Assembly (NCBI RefSeq): GCF_005503445.1
Contig: NZ_SCOH01000010.1
Coordinates: forward strand, 62,001 to 126,000
DNA length: 64,000 nucleotides
Source: Chitinivorax sp. B
GTDB lineage: Bacteria > Pseudomonadota > Gammaproteobacteria > Burkholderiales > SCOH01
Direction of reading: 5' to 3'
The translations under genes were made by a program, and so were the position numbers. Below, piece by piece: positions 48,692 to 58,293 of this stretch (positions within the stretch are counted from its first letter, which is position 1; each line of letters begins with the position of its first letter). Under the pieces are notes generated by a model that made no database searches, had not been told where the DNA came from, and saw only the letters and a list, made by a program, of their open reading frames with translations.

Positions 48692-49827
48692 TATTGAACG
48701 ATGAGCAGAAAATGATCCGCGACGCAGTTCGATCCTACTCGCAAGAGAAGCTGATCGTAACGGCCGGCCTACGCGACCAGACCCATGCCTTTCCCGCCGA
48801 CGAATTGATCGAACTGGCAGAGATGGGCCTGATGGGCATGGTGGTGCCGACCGAACTGGGCGGTGCCGGTCTAGACTATGTCTCCACCGCGCTGGTGTTG
48901 GAAGAAGTGGCGGCGGGCGATGGCGCGTTGTCCACCATCATTTCCGTACAAAACTCAGTGGCCTGCGGGCCTATTCTGCAATTCGGTAACGATATCCAGA
49001 AAGAACGCTTTCTGAAGCCCTTGGCACGCGGCGACAAGCTGGGCTGCTTCTGCCTGACCGAGCCGCATGTCGGCTCGGATGCCGGGGCAATCAAAACCCG
49101 TGCAGTCCGCAGCGATGCCAACTTCCGCCTCAGTGGCACCAAGCAGTTCATCACTTCCGGCAAGAATGCCGATCTGGCCATTGTGATTGCGGTAACCGAC
49201 CCATTGGCTGGTAAACGCGGTATCAGCGCCTTCATCGTCCCCACCGACACCCCAGGCTTTGTGGTGACCAAGGTGGAAGACAAGCTTGGCCAGCGCGGCT
49301 CAGACACCGCACAAATCGCATTTGACGACTGCGTTGTGCCTGCAGCCAATCTACTGGGCAAGGAAGGCGATGGTTACAAAATCGCGCTGGCCAATCTCGA
49401 ATCCGGCCGCATCGGTATCGCCGCCCAATCGATCGGCATGGCCCGCTCTGCCTATGAATGTGCCATGCGCTATGCCAAGGAACGGGAGACCTTCGGCAAA
49501 CCGATCTACGAACATCAGGCGGTACAGTTCCGCTTGGCTGAATGCGCAACGCAAATCGAAGCAGCGCGCCAGTTGGTATTGCATGCGGCTGCCTTGAAAG
49601 ATGCCGGTGAGCCTTGCCTGAAAGAAGCCTCCATGGCCAAGCTGTTTGCATCCGAAATGGCGGAACGCGTGTGTTCCGATGCGCTGCAGACACTGGGTGG
49701 CTATGGTTACCTGACCGATTTCCCGGTCGAACGGATTTATCGCGATGTACGTGTCACCCAAATTTATGAGGGCACCAGCGATATACAGAAACTGGTGATT
49801 GCCCGCGAGATTGCCAAGGAGTTCTGA
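48688..49827 (+). CDS. Acyl-CoA dehydrogenase (second, short-chain type)
   Basis: 379 residues. The catalytic Glu is in the C-terminal IYEGTSDIQKLVI, as in short- and medium-chain enzymes, not in the mid-protein helix used by LiuA. FAD motifs CLTEPHVGSDAGAI and GTKQFITSGKNADL are intact. Its own substrate may be another branched or short acyl-CoA (for example 2-methylbutyryl-CoA); this is inferred. It overlaps the MaoC gene and the M24 gene (TGATG) at its ends. Confidence 0.93.
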   Translation: MILNDEQKMIRDAVRSYSQEKLIVTAGLRDQTHAFPADELIELAEMGLMGMVVPTELGGAGLDYVSTALVLEEVAAGDGALSTIISVQNSVACGPILQFGNDIQKERFLKPLARGDKLGCFCLTEPHVGSDAGAIKTRAVRSDANFRLSGTKQFITSGKNADLAIVIAVTDPLAGKRGISAFIVPTDTPGFVVTKVEDKLGQRGSDTAQIAFDDCVVPAANLLGKEGDGYKIALANLESGRIGIAAQSIGMARSAYECAMRYAKERETFGKPIYEHQAVQFRLAECATQIEAARQLVLHAAALKDAGEPCLKEASMAKLFASEMAERVCSDALQTLGGYGYLTDFPVERIYRDVRVTQIYEGTSDIQKLVIAREIAKEF

Positions 49828-50531
49828 TGATATCCGCCACTGCAGTCGACGCTTACCGTGCTGTTCAAGTCCGTGCCAAGTCCGTTCCCCTGCAGTTGGT
49901 CAATCAGATCACCCCTGACGATACCGAGTCCAGTATCGTCACCAAGGCGGAAACACTGCTAGCTGCTGTCGGCCTGACCGAAACCTGGTATTACCAATGT
50001 CCGGTACTGGTCCTGCTGGGTAGCCGCAGTTGTCGTTCCGAATCCGGCCGCACCTATATCCCGGCACGGGAACCGGTGGGCGACACCAATGTGATTACTG
50101 TCGATCTCAGCCCATCCGCTGGCCGAGTATGGGGTGATTGCGCCCGTACCATTTTCATGGAACAAGGCCGCCCCACGCTGGAACCGGCAACCAGTGAATT
50201 CCAGCACGGCATGGCAATGTTGCGCCGCCTGCATCAAGCCATGCAGCGGTTTGTCGAGCCCAATACCCAGTTTGGCGAGCTGTACGAATACGCCAACCAT
50301 CAGATCATGGCCGCCGGTTACGAAAATCTCGATTTTCTTGGCAACGTTGGCCACAGCATTGCGACACGGCGCGAAGAGCGCCTGTTTATCGAAGCGCACA
50401 ACTCGGCGCGGCTGGACGAAGCGCCGTTCTTTACCTTTGAACCTCATATCCGTCGGGTTGGCGGCAAATGGGGCTTCAAATACGAAAACATCTATTACTT
50501 TGACCAGCACGGCCAGGCGACCGAGCTTTGA
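49827..50531 (+). CDS. M24 peptidase-fold protein in the liu operon
   Basis: 234 residues, the pita-bread fold of methionine/proline aminopeptidases. All five expected dinuclear metal ligands appear: Asp93 (VDLSPS), Asp104 (WGDCARTIF), His176 (NVGHSIA), Glu205 (TFEPHI) and Glu220 (KYENIYYF). There is no N-terminal creatinase domain. A metal-dependent hydrolase or aminopeptidase role is expected; its job in leucine breakdown is unknown. It is translationally coupled to its neighbours (overlaps on both sides). Confidence 0.9.
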   Translation: MISATAVDAYRAVQVRAKSVPLQLVNQITPDDTESSIVTKAETLLAAVGLTETWYYQCPVLVLLGSRSCRSESGRTYIPAREPVGDTNVITVDLSPSAGRVWGDCARTIFMEQGRPTLEPATSEFQHGMAMLRRLHQAMQRFVEPNTQFGELYEYANHQIMAAGYENLDFLGNVGHSIATRREERLFIEAHNSARLDEAPFFTFEPHIRRVGGKWGFKYENIYYFDQHGQATEL

Positions 50532-50545
50532 CAGCGATAACAGTG

Positions 50546-52165
50546 ATGTCCACCTCCATGAATACAATAAAGAACACCATCAACGCCCGATCCGATGTCT
50601 TCCGCCAGAACCGGCAAGCCATGCAGACCCTAGTAGCAGACTTGCGTGCCAAAGTGGCCCAGATCCGCCAGGGTGGCGGTGAAGAAGCCCGCCAGAAACA
50701 CGTTGCCCGCGGCAAGCTATTACCACGTGACCGGGTCCGTGCACTGCTCGACCCCGGTTCGCCATTTCTGGAACTGTCGCAACTGGCGGCTTGGGACCAG
50801 CACGACAATCAGGTGCCGGCAGCCGGCATCATCGCGGGTATCGGGCGGGTATCCGGTGTGGAATGCATGATCATCGCCAACGATGCCACGGTAAAAGGTG
50901 GCACTTATTACCCGATTACCGTGAAAAAACACCTGCGGGCGCAGGAGATTGCTGCATTCAACCGCTTGCCCTGCATTGCGCTGGTTGATTCCGGAGGGGC
51001 GAATCTACCCAATCAGGATGAAGTATTTCCGGATCGTGACCACTTTGGCCGCATTTTCTTCAATCAGGCCAATCTATCTGCACAAGGGGTGCCACAGATT
51101 GCGTGTGTTATGGGCTCCTGCACGGCCGGTGGTGCCTATGTGCCGGCGATGTCGGATTACTCCATCATCGTCAAGAAACAGGGCACCATCTTCCTGGCAG
51201 GCCCGCCCTTGGTGAAAGCCGCCACGGGCGAGGTGGTCAGCGCGGAAGATCTGGGTGGGGCAGATATTCACGCCCGGATATCCGGCGTATCCGACTACTA
51301 TGCACACAACGACCGCCACGCCTTGAGCCTGGCCCGCCGTGTGGTCGCTAATCTGAACTGGAAAAAACCAGCCCAGCTGGCCACCAAACAAGTGGAAGCG
51401 CCGTTGTATCCAGTCGATGAACTGTATGGCATCGTCCCCTCCGATCTGAAGAAACCATTCGATATCCGCCAGGTAATTGCTCGTATTGTCGACGGCAGCC
51501 GCTTCGACGAATTCAAGGAGCTATATGGCACCACGCTGGTGTGTGGCTTTGCCCATATCTACGGTTACCCGGTGGGCATTCTGGCCAACAATGGCGTGCT
51601 GTTCTCGGAAAGCGCACTGAAAGGCGCGCATTTCGTGGAGCTGTGCTCACAACGCGGCATCCCACTGGTGTTTCTACAGAACATCACTGGATTCATGGTC
51701 GGCAGCAAATATGAATCGGGCGGTATCGCCAAGGATGGTGCCAAGTTGGTAACAGCCGTGGCCACCACCAAGGTGCCGAAATTCACCATGATCATTGGCG
51801 GCAGCTTTGGCGCCGGCAATTACGGCATGTGTGGCCGGGCTTACAGCCCGCGCTTTTTGTGGATGTGGCCCAATGCCCGTATTTCGGTCATGGGGGGCGA
51901 ACAGGCTGCAGGGGTCATGGCCCAGGTCCGTAAGGATTCACTGGAGAAACAGGGTAAAACACTCAGCGCCGATGAAGAAGAAAAGATCAAGGCGCCGATT
52001 CGTAATCAGTTCGAAGAGCAGGCCCACCCCTACTATGCCAGCTCCCGGCTGTGGGACGATGGCATCATTGACCCGGCGGATACCCGCATGGTGCTGGGCT
52101 TAGCGATTTCGGCATCACTGAATGCGCCGATTGAAGAGACCCAATTCGGCCTGTTCAGGATGTAA
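50546..52165 (+). CDS. liuB: Methylcrotonyl-CoA carboxylase, carboxyltransferase subunit
   Basis: Moves the carboxyl group from biotin to 3-methylcrotonyl-CoA. About 539 residues with two crotonase-like halves. [63 protein letters not shown], then [12 protein letters not shown]-like [21 protein letters not shown] and [21 protein letters not shown] all fit the MCC beta subunit rather than propionyl-CoA carboxylase. The start is unclear (50528 TTG, 50546 or 50558 ATG). It works with LiuD encoded downstream. Confidence 0.95.
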   Translation: MSTSMNTIKNTINARSDVFRQNRQAMQTLVADLRAKVAQIRQGGGEEARQKHVARGKLLPRDRVRALLDPGSPFLELSQLAAWDQHDNQVPAAGIIAGIGRVSGVECMIIANDATVKGGTYYPITVKKHLRAQEIAAFNRLPCIALVDSGGANLPNQDEVFPDRDHFGRIFFNQANLSAQGVPQIACVMGSCTAGGAYVPAMSDYSIIVKKQGTIFLAGPPLVKAATGEVVSAEDLGGADIHARISGVSDYYAHNDRHALSLARRVVANLNWKKPAQLATKQVEAPLYPVDELYGIVPSDLKKPFDIRQVIARIVDGSRFDEFKELYGTTLVCGFAHIYGYPVGILANNGVLFSESALKGAHFVELCSQRGIPLVFLQNITGFMVGSKYESGGIAKDGAKLVTAVATTKVPKFTMIIGGSFGAGNYGMCGRAYSPRFLWMWPNARISVMGGEQAAGVMAQVRKDSLEKQGKTLSADEEEKIKAPIRNQFEEQAHPYYASSRLWDDGIIDPADTRMVLGLAISASLNAPIEETQFGLFRM

Positions 52166-52179
52166 GCGAGGACATGCCC

Positions 52180-52758
52180 ATGGCCAATGAATACGACTTC
52201 CCACCGCTTGGCCCGATCTTTGGCCTGCCAACGCGGTGGACAACCGATCAGTTACAGTTTGTGCAAGCCACGCCCGCCGATGTGCCCGTAATGCAGGCTC
52301 TGTTCAATTCCAACGCCATGCTGGCCGATGTCGACCCCAGCTTCGGCGACTGGCCGATTGAAGTGTACGATGAGCTGGTCGCCCAGCAGAACGAGGGTAA
52401 GGAACTGACCACACCGTTTGGTGTGCGGTTGATCAAGCTGCTGGATGGCGCTGCAATCGGCTACGTACATTACCGCTTCAACGCCCCCAGCGATGGCGTG
52501 TTCAATATCTCCATGTTCGTGCTGGGGCATGCCTTTCAGGGCAAGCAATATGGCCGGTTGGCGCTGACTGCCCTGACAGAACAGGTACGGAAGGATGTGC
52601 GTATCCACAGCGCCTATGCAGAAGTTTATATCAACAACGATAGTGCATTGAGTTTCTGGTTTCGCCAGGGGTTTGACCGCATCATGCGGAAACGCTCGCG
52701 TGAAGATCATGGCCAAACATTCCGCAGCATGATTCTTTGCCGATCACTGAAGGAGTAA
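52180..52758 (+). CDS. GNAT-family N-acetyltransferase
   Basis: About 192 residues. RLIKLLDGAAIGYVHYRFNAPSDGVFNISMFVLGHAFQGKQYGRLAL holds the acetyl-CoA-binding loop (QGKQYG), followed by YAEVYINNDSALSFWFRQGF, the usual GNAT ending. It may acylate a small molecule or a protein; no substrate is clear. ATG 52180 has GAGG 8 nt upstream (52174 is closer to it). It lies between liuB and liuC. Confidence 0.9.
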   Translation: MANEYDFPPLGPIFGLPTRWTTDQLQFVQATPADVPVMQALFNSNAMLADVDPSFGDWPIEVYDELVAQQNEGKELTTPFGVRLIKLLDGAAIGYVHYRFNAPSDGVFNISMFVLGHAFQGKQYGRLALTALTEQVRKDVRIHSAYAEVYINNDSALSFWFRQGFDRIMRKRSREDHGQTFRSMILCRSLKE

Positions 52759-52761
52759 GCC

Positions 52762-53550
52762 ATGACTGACGCCGTACTCGTTTCCATCGATGACCGTGGT
52801 GTGGCCGAGCTGCGCCTGAACCGCGCTGAACTGCACAACGCCTTTGACGATAGCTTGATCCGGGAGCTGACTCACCAGTTGCAGACCTTGCAGAGCAACC
52901 CTGTGGTGCGCGTACTGGTGTTGTCGGCAGAGGGTAAGAGCTTCTCTGCCGGGGCCGACCTGAACTGGATGAAGCGCATGGCCAACTACAGCGAAGCGCA
53001 AAATCTGGCCGATGCCATGGATCTGGCTGGATTGATGCATACCCTGCATTGTTTGCGCGTCCCCACCATTGCCCGGGTCCAGGGTGCGGCTTTTGGCGGC
53101 GGCGTGGGCCTGGTGGCCTGCTGCGACATGGTCGTCGCCAGTGATAGCGCCAGCTTCTGCCTGTCCGAAGTCAAACTGGGGTTGATCCCGGCCGTGATCA
53201 GCCCTTATGTAATCGGAAAATTGAGCGCCAGCCAGGCCCGTCGTTATTTTTTGACAGCTGAACGCTTTGATGCAGTCACCGCGCAGCGCCTGGGTTTGGT
53301 ACATGAAGTGGTTGCCGCTGACCAGTTGGATGATCAGGTCAACAACTGGATCAAACTATTGCTGGCAAATGGACCACACGCCATTGCAGCCGCCAAGAGC
53401 CTGATTGAACGGGTCAGCCACGCGCCGATCGATGAAACGTTGATTCACGATACCGCTCAGCGTATCGCCAATATCCGTGCCAGTCAGGAAGGCAAGGAAG
53501 GGTTGAGCGCTTTTTTGGAGAAACGCCCTCCCGCTTGGGTAAAACAATAG
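52762..53550 (+). CDS. liuC: Enoyl-CoA hydratase, methylglutaconyl-CoA hydratase type
   Basis: Hydrates 3-methylglutaconyl-CoA to HMG-CoA. 262 residues. Crotonase motifs: oxyanion SFSAGADLNWMK, VQGAAFGGGVGLVACCDM and CLSEVKLGLIPAVISPYV with the catalytic Glu. A C-terminal EGLSAFLEKRPPAW ending is normal. A strong hairpin begins 9 nt after its stop, before liuD. Confidence 0.92.
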   Translation: MTDAVLVSIDDRGVAELRLNRAELHNAFDDSLIRELTHQLQTLQSNPVVRVLVLSAEGKSFSAGADLNWMKRMANYSEAQNLADAMDLAGLMHTLHCLRVPTIARVQGAAFGGGVGLVACCDMVVASDSASFCLSEVKLGLIPAVISPYVIGKLSASQARRYFLTAERFDAVTAQRLGLVHEVVAADQLDDQVNNWIKLLLANGPHAIAAAKSLIERVSHAPIDETLIHDTAQRIANIRASQEGKEGLSAFLEKRPPAWVKQ

Positions 53551-53558
53551 CATTCGAT

Positions 53559-53591
53559 GTTGGAGCAAGTGCCAAAGGCACTTGCTCCAAC
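53559..53591 (+). terminator. Hairpin between liuC and liuD, possible partial terminator or RNA-processing element
   Basis: A perfect 15-bp stem GTTGGAGCAAGTGCC / GGCACTTGCTCCAAC with an AAA loop. Only TTAATC follows, so full termination is doubtful. It could stabilise the upstream transcript or change the balance of LiuD. Confidence 0.55.
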
Positions 53592-53745
53592 TTAATCTGC
53601 ATACTGGCCCGCCCATTCACAGGCACCACCTGAACACGCTCGAAGTGCACCCCATACAACAGCGTATCGGGCATTTGATACGACGCCCCGATAGCCAACA
53701 ACACCAGACAGGCCCGCAGCCTGCTCAGAGGATGGAAAGTAAGAC

Positions 53746-55749
53746 ATGTTCGACAAGATTCTGATCGCCAACCGCGGTGAAATCGCCTGCCGCGTGATCC
53801 ATACTGCCAAAAAACTCGGCATTCGCACGGTAGCCGTCTATTCTGAAGCCGATGCACAAGCCCGCCATGTCAAACTGGCCGATGAAGCTTGGCTGCTGGG
53901 CCCGGCCGCCCCCAAAGCCTCCTACCTACTCGGTGACAAGCTGATCGAGATCGCCAAGGCCACGGGTGCGCAAGCCATTCATCCAGGCTACGGCTTTTTG
54001 TCCGAAAACGAGGAATTTGCCGCCGCCTGTGAAGCCGCTGGTGTGGTGTTCATTGGTCCGCCAGCCAGCAGTATTGCTGCCATGGGCTCCAAATCCGCTG
54101 CCAAGCAATTAATGGAACGTGCCTTGGTGCCGTTGGTGCCCGGCTATCACGGTGACGATCAAGACCCGGCACTGCTAGCACGTGAAACAGAGCGGATCGG
54201 CTTCCCGGTGCTGATCAAGGCCAGTGCCGGCGGCGGCGGCAAAGGCATGAAAATTGTCGAGCGAGCAGAAGACTTTGCCGCACAGCTGGCATCCGCCCAG
54301 CGCGAAGCGCTGGCCTCGTTCGGCGACGATAAGGTATTGGTTGAAAAATACCTGACCAAACCACGCCACGTGGAAATCCAGGTGTTTGCCGATCAGCACG
54401 AAAACTGTGTGTACCTGTTCGAACGCGATTGCTCGGTACAACGCCGTCACCAGAAAGTGCTGGAAGAAGCCCCTGCCCCAGGTATGAGTGAAGAACGCCG
54501 CCGCCAGATGGGTGAAGCCGCCTGCAATGCAGCACGTGCCATCGGTTATGTTGGCGCAGGTACGGTGGAATTCATTCTGGATACGTTGACTGGCGAGTTC
54601 TATTTCATGGAAATGAACACCCGCCTGCAAGTCGAACACCCGGTTACCGAAATGATCACCGGCCAGGATCTGGTGGAATGGCAATTACGTGTGGCCGATG
54701 GCGAACGCCTGCCATTGCTACAGGAAGAATTACACATACATGGTCATGCGCTGGAAGCCCGCATCTATGCCGAAGACCCCGCGAAGGACTTCCTCCCGGC
54801 GATTGGTCATTTGCATGTGTTGCGGACACCACAGGTCAGCCAGACTATCCGTATCGACAGTGGTGTAGTCGAAGGCGATGAAATAAGCCCTTATTATGAC
54901 CCGATGATTGCCAAGCTGATTGTGTGGGGAGAAGACCGCCCAGCCGCATTGCGGCGTATGCGTCAAGCCTTATCCGAGTACCGCATTGTCGGCTTGACCA
55001 CCAATGTGGACTTTCTCGCCACCACTGTCGCCCACCCGGCTTTTGCCACTGGCAATGTCGACACCGGCCTGATCGCACGCCATCGTGCGGAGTTGATCCC
55101 GGCCGAGCAAGCAGTCAGCCACGATTTGCTTGCGATTGCCAGTCTGGCCGAACTAGCCGAAATCACCCGCCTAGCTGCGTTGCGACGTGCACAATCCAAC
55201 GATCCAACCTCGCCCTGGAATGACGCTGCTGGTTGGCGCCTGAATGAAGCCACCCATACCGAGTTGCATTTTAGAGACACGTCCGGGGACCGGATTGCAC
55301 TTGCACATTATCGATGTGACGGATTTATCATTGAAATTGAAGGAGAATCCATCGCTTGCAAATTATTACAAGAATCGCATGGTCAACTTCGGTTCGATCT
55401 GAACGGGCGCCAGTTGACGGCCGACGTGATTCGCCATGAAAATGAACTGCACCTGTTCGTATTCGGCCGGCATCATGTTCTGCAACGCTTCGACCCTGTG
55501 CTGGATGGGTTGGACGAGCAAGATGACACTGGCAGCTTGCGCGCTCCCATGCCAGGTACCGTGGTTGCCGTGCTGGTAACAGCCGGCCAGACCGTTGAAA
55601 AGGGTCAGCCACTGATCGTGCTGGAGGCGATGAAGATGGAGCACACCATTGCCGCGCCAGCTGCCGGCTTGGTCACGGAATTGCTCTATCAGGTCGGAGA
55701 ACGGGTGAATGAAGGTACTGAACTGATCCTACTCAACACAGAAACGTAA
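53746..55749 (+). CDS. liuD: Methylcrotonyl-CoA carboxylase, biotin-carrying subunit
   Basis: 667 residues. Biotin carboxylase N-domain (FDKILIANRGEIACRVIHTA), ATP-grasp (GGGGKGMKIVERAEDF; EVNTRLQ-like EMNTRLQVEHPVTEMITG), C-domain, then a linker and the biotinyl domain with LEAMKMEH, biotinyl Lys about 630. It carboxylates biotin with ATP and bicarbonate, then works with LiuB. It starts 195 bp after liuC; the gap has the hairpin. The liuE gene begins 3 nt after its stop. Confidence 0.97.
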   Translation: MFDKILIANRGEIACRVIHTAKKLGIRTVAVYSEADAQARHVKLADEAWLLGPAAPKASYLLGDKLIEIAKATGAQAIHPGYGFLSENEEFAAACEAAGVVFIGPPASSIAAMGSKSAAKQLMERALVPLVPGYHGDDQDPALLARETERIGFPVLIKASAGGGGKGMKIVERAEDFAAQLASAQREALASFGDDKVLVEKYLTKPRHVEIQVFADQHENCVYLFERDCSVQRRHQKVLEEAPAPGMSEERRRQMGEAACNAARAIGYVGAGTVEFILDTLTGEFYFMEMNTRLQVEHPVTEMITGQDLVEWQLRVADGERLPLLQEELHIHGHALEARIYAEDPAKDFLPAIGHLHVLRTPQVSQTIRIDSGVVEGDEISPYYDPMIAKLIVWGEDRPAALRRMRQALSEYRIVGLTTNVDFLATTVAHPAFATGNVDTGLIARHRAELIPAEQAVSHDLLAIASLAELAEITRLAALRRAQSNDPTSPWNDAAGWRLNEATHTELHFRDTSGDRIALAHYRCDGFIIEIEGESIACKLLQESHGQLRFDLNGRQLTADVIRHENELHLFVFGRHHVLQRFDPVLDGLDEQDDTGSLRAPMPGTVVAVLVTAGQTVEKGQPLIVLEAMKMEHTIAAPAAGLVTELLYQVGERVNEGTELILLNTET

Positions 55750-55752
55750 TCG

Positions 55753-56658
55753 ATGGCCCTCCCAACCCGCGTCAAGATTGTCGAAGTTGGCCCGCGTGAC
55801 GGCTTGCAGAACGAAGCTGCCACCATCCCTACCGATATCAAGCTCACGCTGATCGATATGCTGGGCGCGGCCGGCATCAGCACCATTGAGGCTACCGCCT
55901 TCGTCTCACCCAAATGGGTACCGCAAATGGCGGATCAGAGCGATGTCATGCGTGGCCTGAAACGTCGCCCTCATGTCACCTACCCTGCGCTGGTACCGAA
56001 TATGAAAGGCTTTGAAGCCGCGCTGGAGGCAGGCTGTGAAGAAATCGCCGTCTTCACTGCTGCCAGTGAAAGTTTTTGCAAGAAAAACATCAACTGTTCC
56101 ATTGATGAAAGCTTTGACCGCTTTGCACCAGTGATTGAAGCCGCGCTGGACCGTAATATGAAAGTCCGTGGCTATATTTCCTGCGTGTTGGGTTGCCCTT
56201 ACGAAGGCGAAATCAAGCCACCGGCCGTGGCAGAGGTCGCCCGTCGCCTGCACCAGATGGGCTGCTACGAAATTTCGCTGGGTGACACCATCGGCGTCGG
56301 CACGCCGCTGGCAGCAAAGAAAATGGTCGAAGCCGTCGCCAGACTGGTTCCGCTCAAGCATCTGGCAGCGCACTTTCACGACACCTATGGCCAAGCCATG
56401 GCCAACCTGTTTGCGGTCATGGAACTGGGTATTGCCACTATCGACAGTTCCATCGCCGGCCTGGGCGGTTGCCCTTATGCCAAGGGTGCCAGCGGCAATG
56501 TCGCGACTGAAGATGTGGTCTACATGCTGCAAGGCATGGGCCGTGAAACCGGGGTGGACCTGAACAAGCTGATCGATGCATCGGCTTATATCAGCGGGTA
56601 TCTGAAGCGTCCGATTTCATCCAAAGTAGCCATTGCCATGCTGGCCAAACGTGGTTGA
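55753..56658 (+). CDS. liuE: Hydroxymethylglutaryl-CoA lyase
   Basis: Cleaves HMG-CoA to acetoacetate and acetyl-CoA, the last step of the pathway. 301 residues, TIM barrel: [18 protein letters not shown] has the catalytic Arg/Asp, [13 protein letters not shown] follows, then [22 protein letters not shown] with metal His residues, and [14 protein letters not shown] with the active Cys. It is 3 nt after liuD. Confidence 0.97.
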   Translation: MALPTRVKIVEVGPRDGLQNEAATIPTDIKLTLIDMLGAAGISTIEATAFVSPKWVPQMADQSDVMRGLKRRPHVTYPALVPNMKGFEAALEAGCEEIAVFTAASESFCKKNINCSIDESFDRFAPVIEAALDRNMKVRGYISCVLGCPYEGEIKPPAVAEVARRLHQMGCYEISLGDTIGVGTPLAAKKMVEAVARLVPLKHLAAHFHDTYGQAMANLFAVMELGIATIDSSIAGLGGCPYAKGASGNVATEDVVYMLQGMGRETGVDLNKLIDASAYISGYLKRPISSKVAIAMLAKRG

Positions 56659-56667
56659 TCGACACTC

Positions 56668-57009
56668 GTGACTGATTGGTATGGCCGGATAGGCACTGCA
56701 TGTCTGGGGCTGCTTGCAGGGTTGATCTACGGTGTGATTCTGGCTGGCGCCGCGTTTTTGATCGTCGGAGGCCCTTTCTCAGGCACCATCATCTTTTGGG
56801 CTGCCCTGGTCAGCATGATCATCGGTTTCATTTGGGGCAACCTTGTTGGTGAAGCCCTGTTAGCCCTGATGCACTTTTTGATGGGTCTGGCCAGCGGGCT
56901 GGACGAACACGACCGAATGCCATTGCCAGATGCCACAGGCTATTTGCGTGTCATTGGTATCTTAGGCTTTGTCGCCGGGTTGGCACTGGGTTTCGCCTAC
57001 TACTGGTAG
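56668..57009 (+). CDS. Small membrane protein at the end of the liu operon
   Basis: 113 residues with three hydrophobic segments (about 10-33, 40-66 and 90-112), glycine-rich (GLIYGVILAGAAFLIVGGPF). No family recognised. It starts with GTG 9 nt after liuE and may be read from the operon. Confidence 0.7.
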   Translation: MTDWYGRIGTACLGLLAGLIYGVILAGAAFLIVGGPFSGTIIFWAALVSMIIGFIWGNLVGEALLALMHFLMGLASGLDEHDRMPLPDATGYLRVIGILGFVAGLALGFAYYW

Positions 57010-57064
57010 CATACGCCACCAGCGGCACTTATCATTCAGACTACTATTCCTACCGAGCCAACCC

Positions 57065-58162
57065 ATGCCTTCTTCCCAGCTTTATATCGGCCTGATGTCC
57101 GGCACCAGCCTGGATGGCGTGGATGCAGCCCTGGTGGATTTCGCCTCAGGCCAACCTCAACTGTTGGGTACCCACTATATCCCCTACCCAGCCACACTGG
57201 TCGACGCCTTATTGGCGATTCACCATAGTGGGCAGGATGAACTGCACCGTGCCGCCATGCTCGCCAATCAACTGTCGCAGCATTACGCCGAAGCAGTACA
57301 TGGCTTGCTCAACAAGACAAAGCGCACGGCTGGCGATATTGTCGCCATTGGCAACCATGGACAAACCATCCGCCATCGGCCGGAACTCGGCTATACCCTG
57401 CAATTGGGTAACCATGCGCTATTGGCAGAACTGACCCAGATCGATGTCATCGCCGACTTCCGTAGTCGGGATATCGCTGCCGGCGGCCAAGGGGCGCCGT
57501 TGGTGCCTGCCTTTCATCAAGGCGTCTTCGCCAAGGCGGGTGAAACCCGTGCAGTATTGAATATCGGCGGTATTGCCAATTTGACCTTGCTGGCAGCCAA
57601 CGGCAGCGTCAAAGGGTTCGACACTGGCCCAGGTAATCTGCTGATGAATGCCTGGATTCAGCAGCACCAACAACAGCCCTATGACGCCAATGGTACCTGG
57701 GCGGCTCAGGGCCAGGTCATCCCCGCATTGCTGGACGCCATGCTGGTACACCGCTATTTCCACAGCCCATTACCGAAAAGTACTGGTCGAGATCTGTTCA
57801 ATATGGCGTGGTTACAGCAACAAGGAGCCGATCAGTACTCCCCCGTCGATGTGCAAGCGACCTTGTTGGCGCTGACAGCCCACAGCATCGTCCATTCGCT
57901 GAAGTTACACGCGCCTGACTGCACGACGCTGTATGTATGTGGTGGTGGCGCGCACAACGCAACACTACTAGCAACCTTGCGTGATCTGCTACCCAACACT
58001 GCGGTGCAACTGTCCGATACAGTCGGGATCGGTGCCGACTGGATGGAAGCCATTGCCTTTGCCTGGTTGGCCTATCGCTTTCAACATCGCTTGCCAGGAA
58101 ATCTGCCGGAAGCCACCGGCGCCAAAGGGCCAAGACAGCTTGGGGTATTGTATCCGCGGTAG
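57065..58162 (+). CDS. anmK: Anhydro-N-acetylmuramic acid kinase
   Basis: Phosphorylates and opens 1,6-anhydro-MurNAc in cell-wall recycling. 365 residues. ASKHA-fold motifs YIGLMSGTSLDGVDAALVDF, GNHGQTIRH, FRSRDIAAGGQGAPLVPAFH, LNIGGIANLTL and VCGGGAHNATLL. The start at 57065 matches the family; the frame is open further upstream. Confidence 0.97.
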   Translation: MPSSQLYIGLMSGTSLDGVDAALVDFASGQPQLLGTHYIPYPATLVDALLAIHHSGQDELHRAAMLANQLSQHYAEAVHGLLNKTKRTAGDIVAIGNHGQTIRHRPELGYTLQLGNHALLAELTQIDVIADFRSRDIAAGGQGAPLVPAFHQGVFAKAGETRAVLNIGGIANLTLLAANGSVKGFDTGPGNLLMNAWIQQHQQQPYDANGTWAAQGQVIPALLDAMLVHRYFHSPLPKSTGRDLFNMAWLQQQGADQYSPVDVQATLLALTAHSIVHSLKLHAPDCTTLYVCGGGAHNATLLATLRDLLPNTAVQLSDTVGIGADWMEAIAFAWLAYRFQHRLPGNLPEATGAKGPRQLGVLYPR

Positions 58163-58293
58163 ATTGATACCTACCATACAAAAAAAGACGATTAGTACTG
58201 AAATTTAACACCCACTAATCCCCGTGCGCACGTTGAGCCGTTTCATCAGCCTTGGCTGCTATACTCCGACAAATCAGATTTCAGGAGCATGTC

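Noticed and set aside
53414-53857. Minus-strand frame across the liuC-liuD gap with a fairly protein-like middle
   Set aside because: Mostly antisense to liuC and liuD and contains the liuC-liuD hairpin; no start site.
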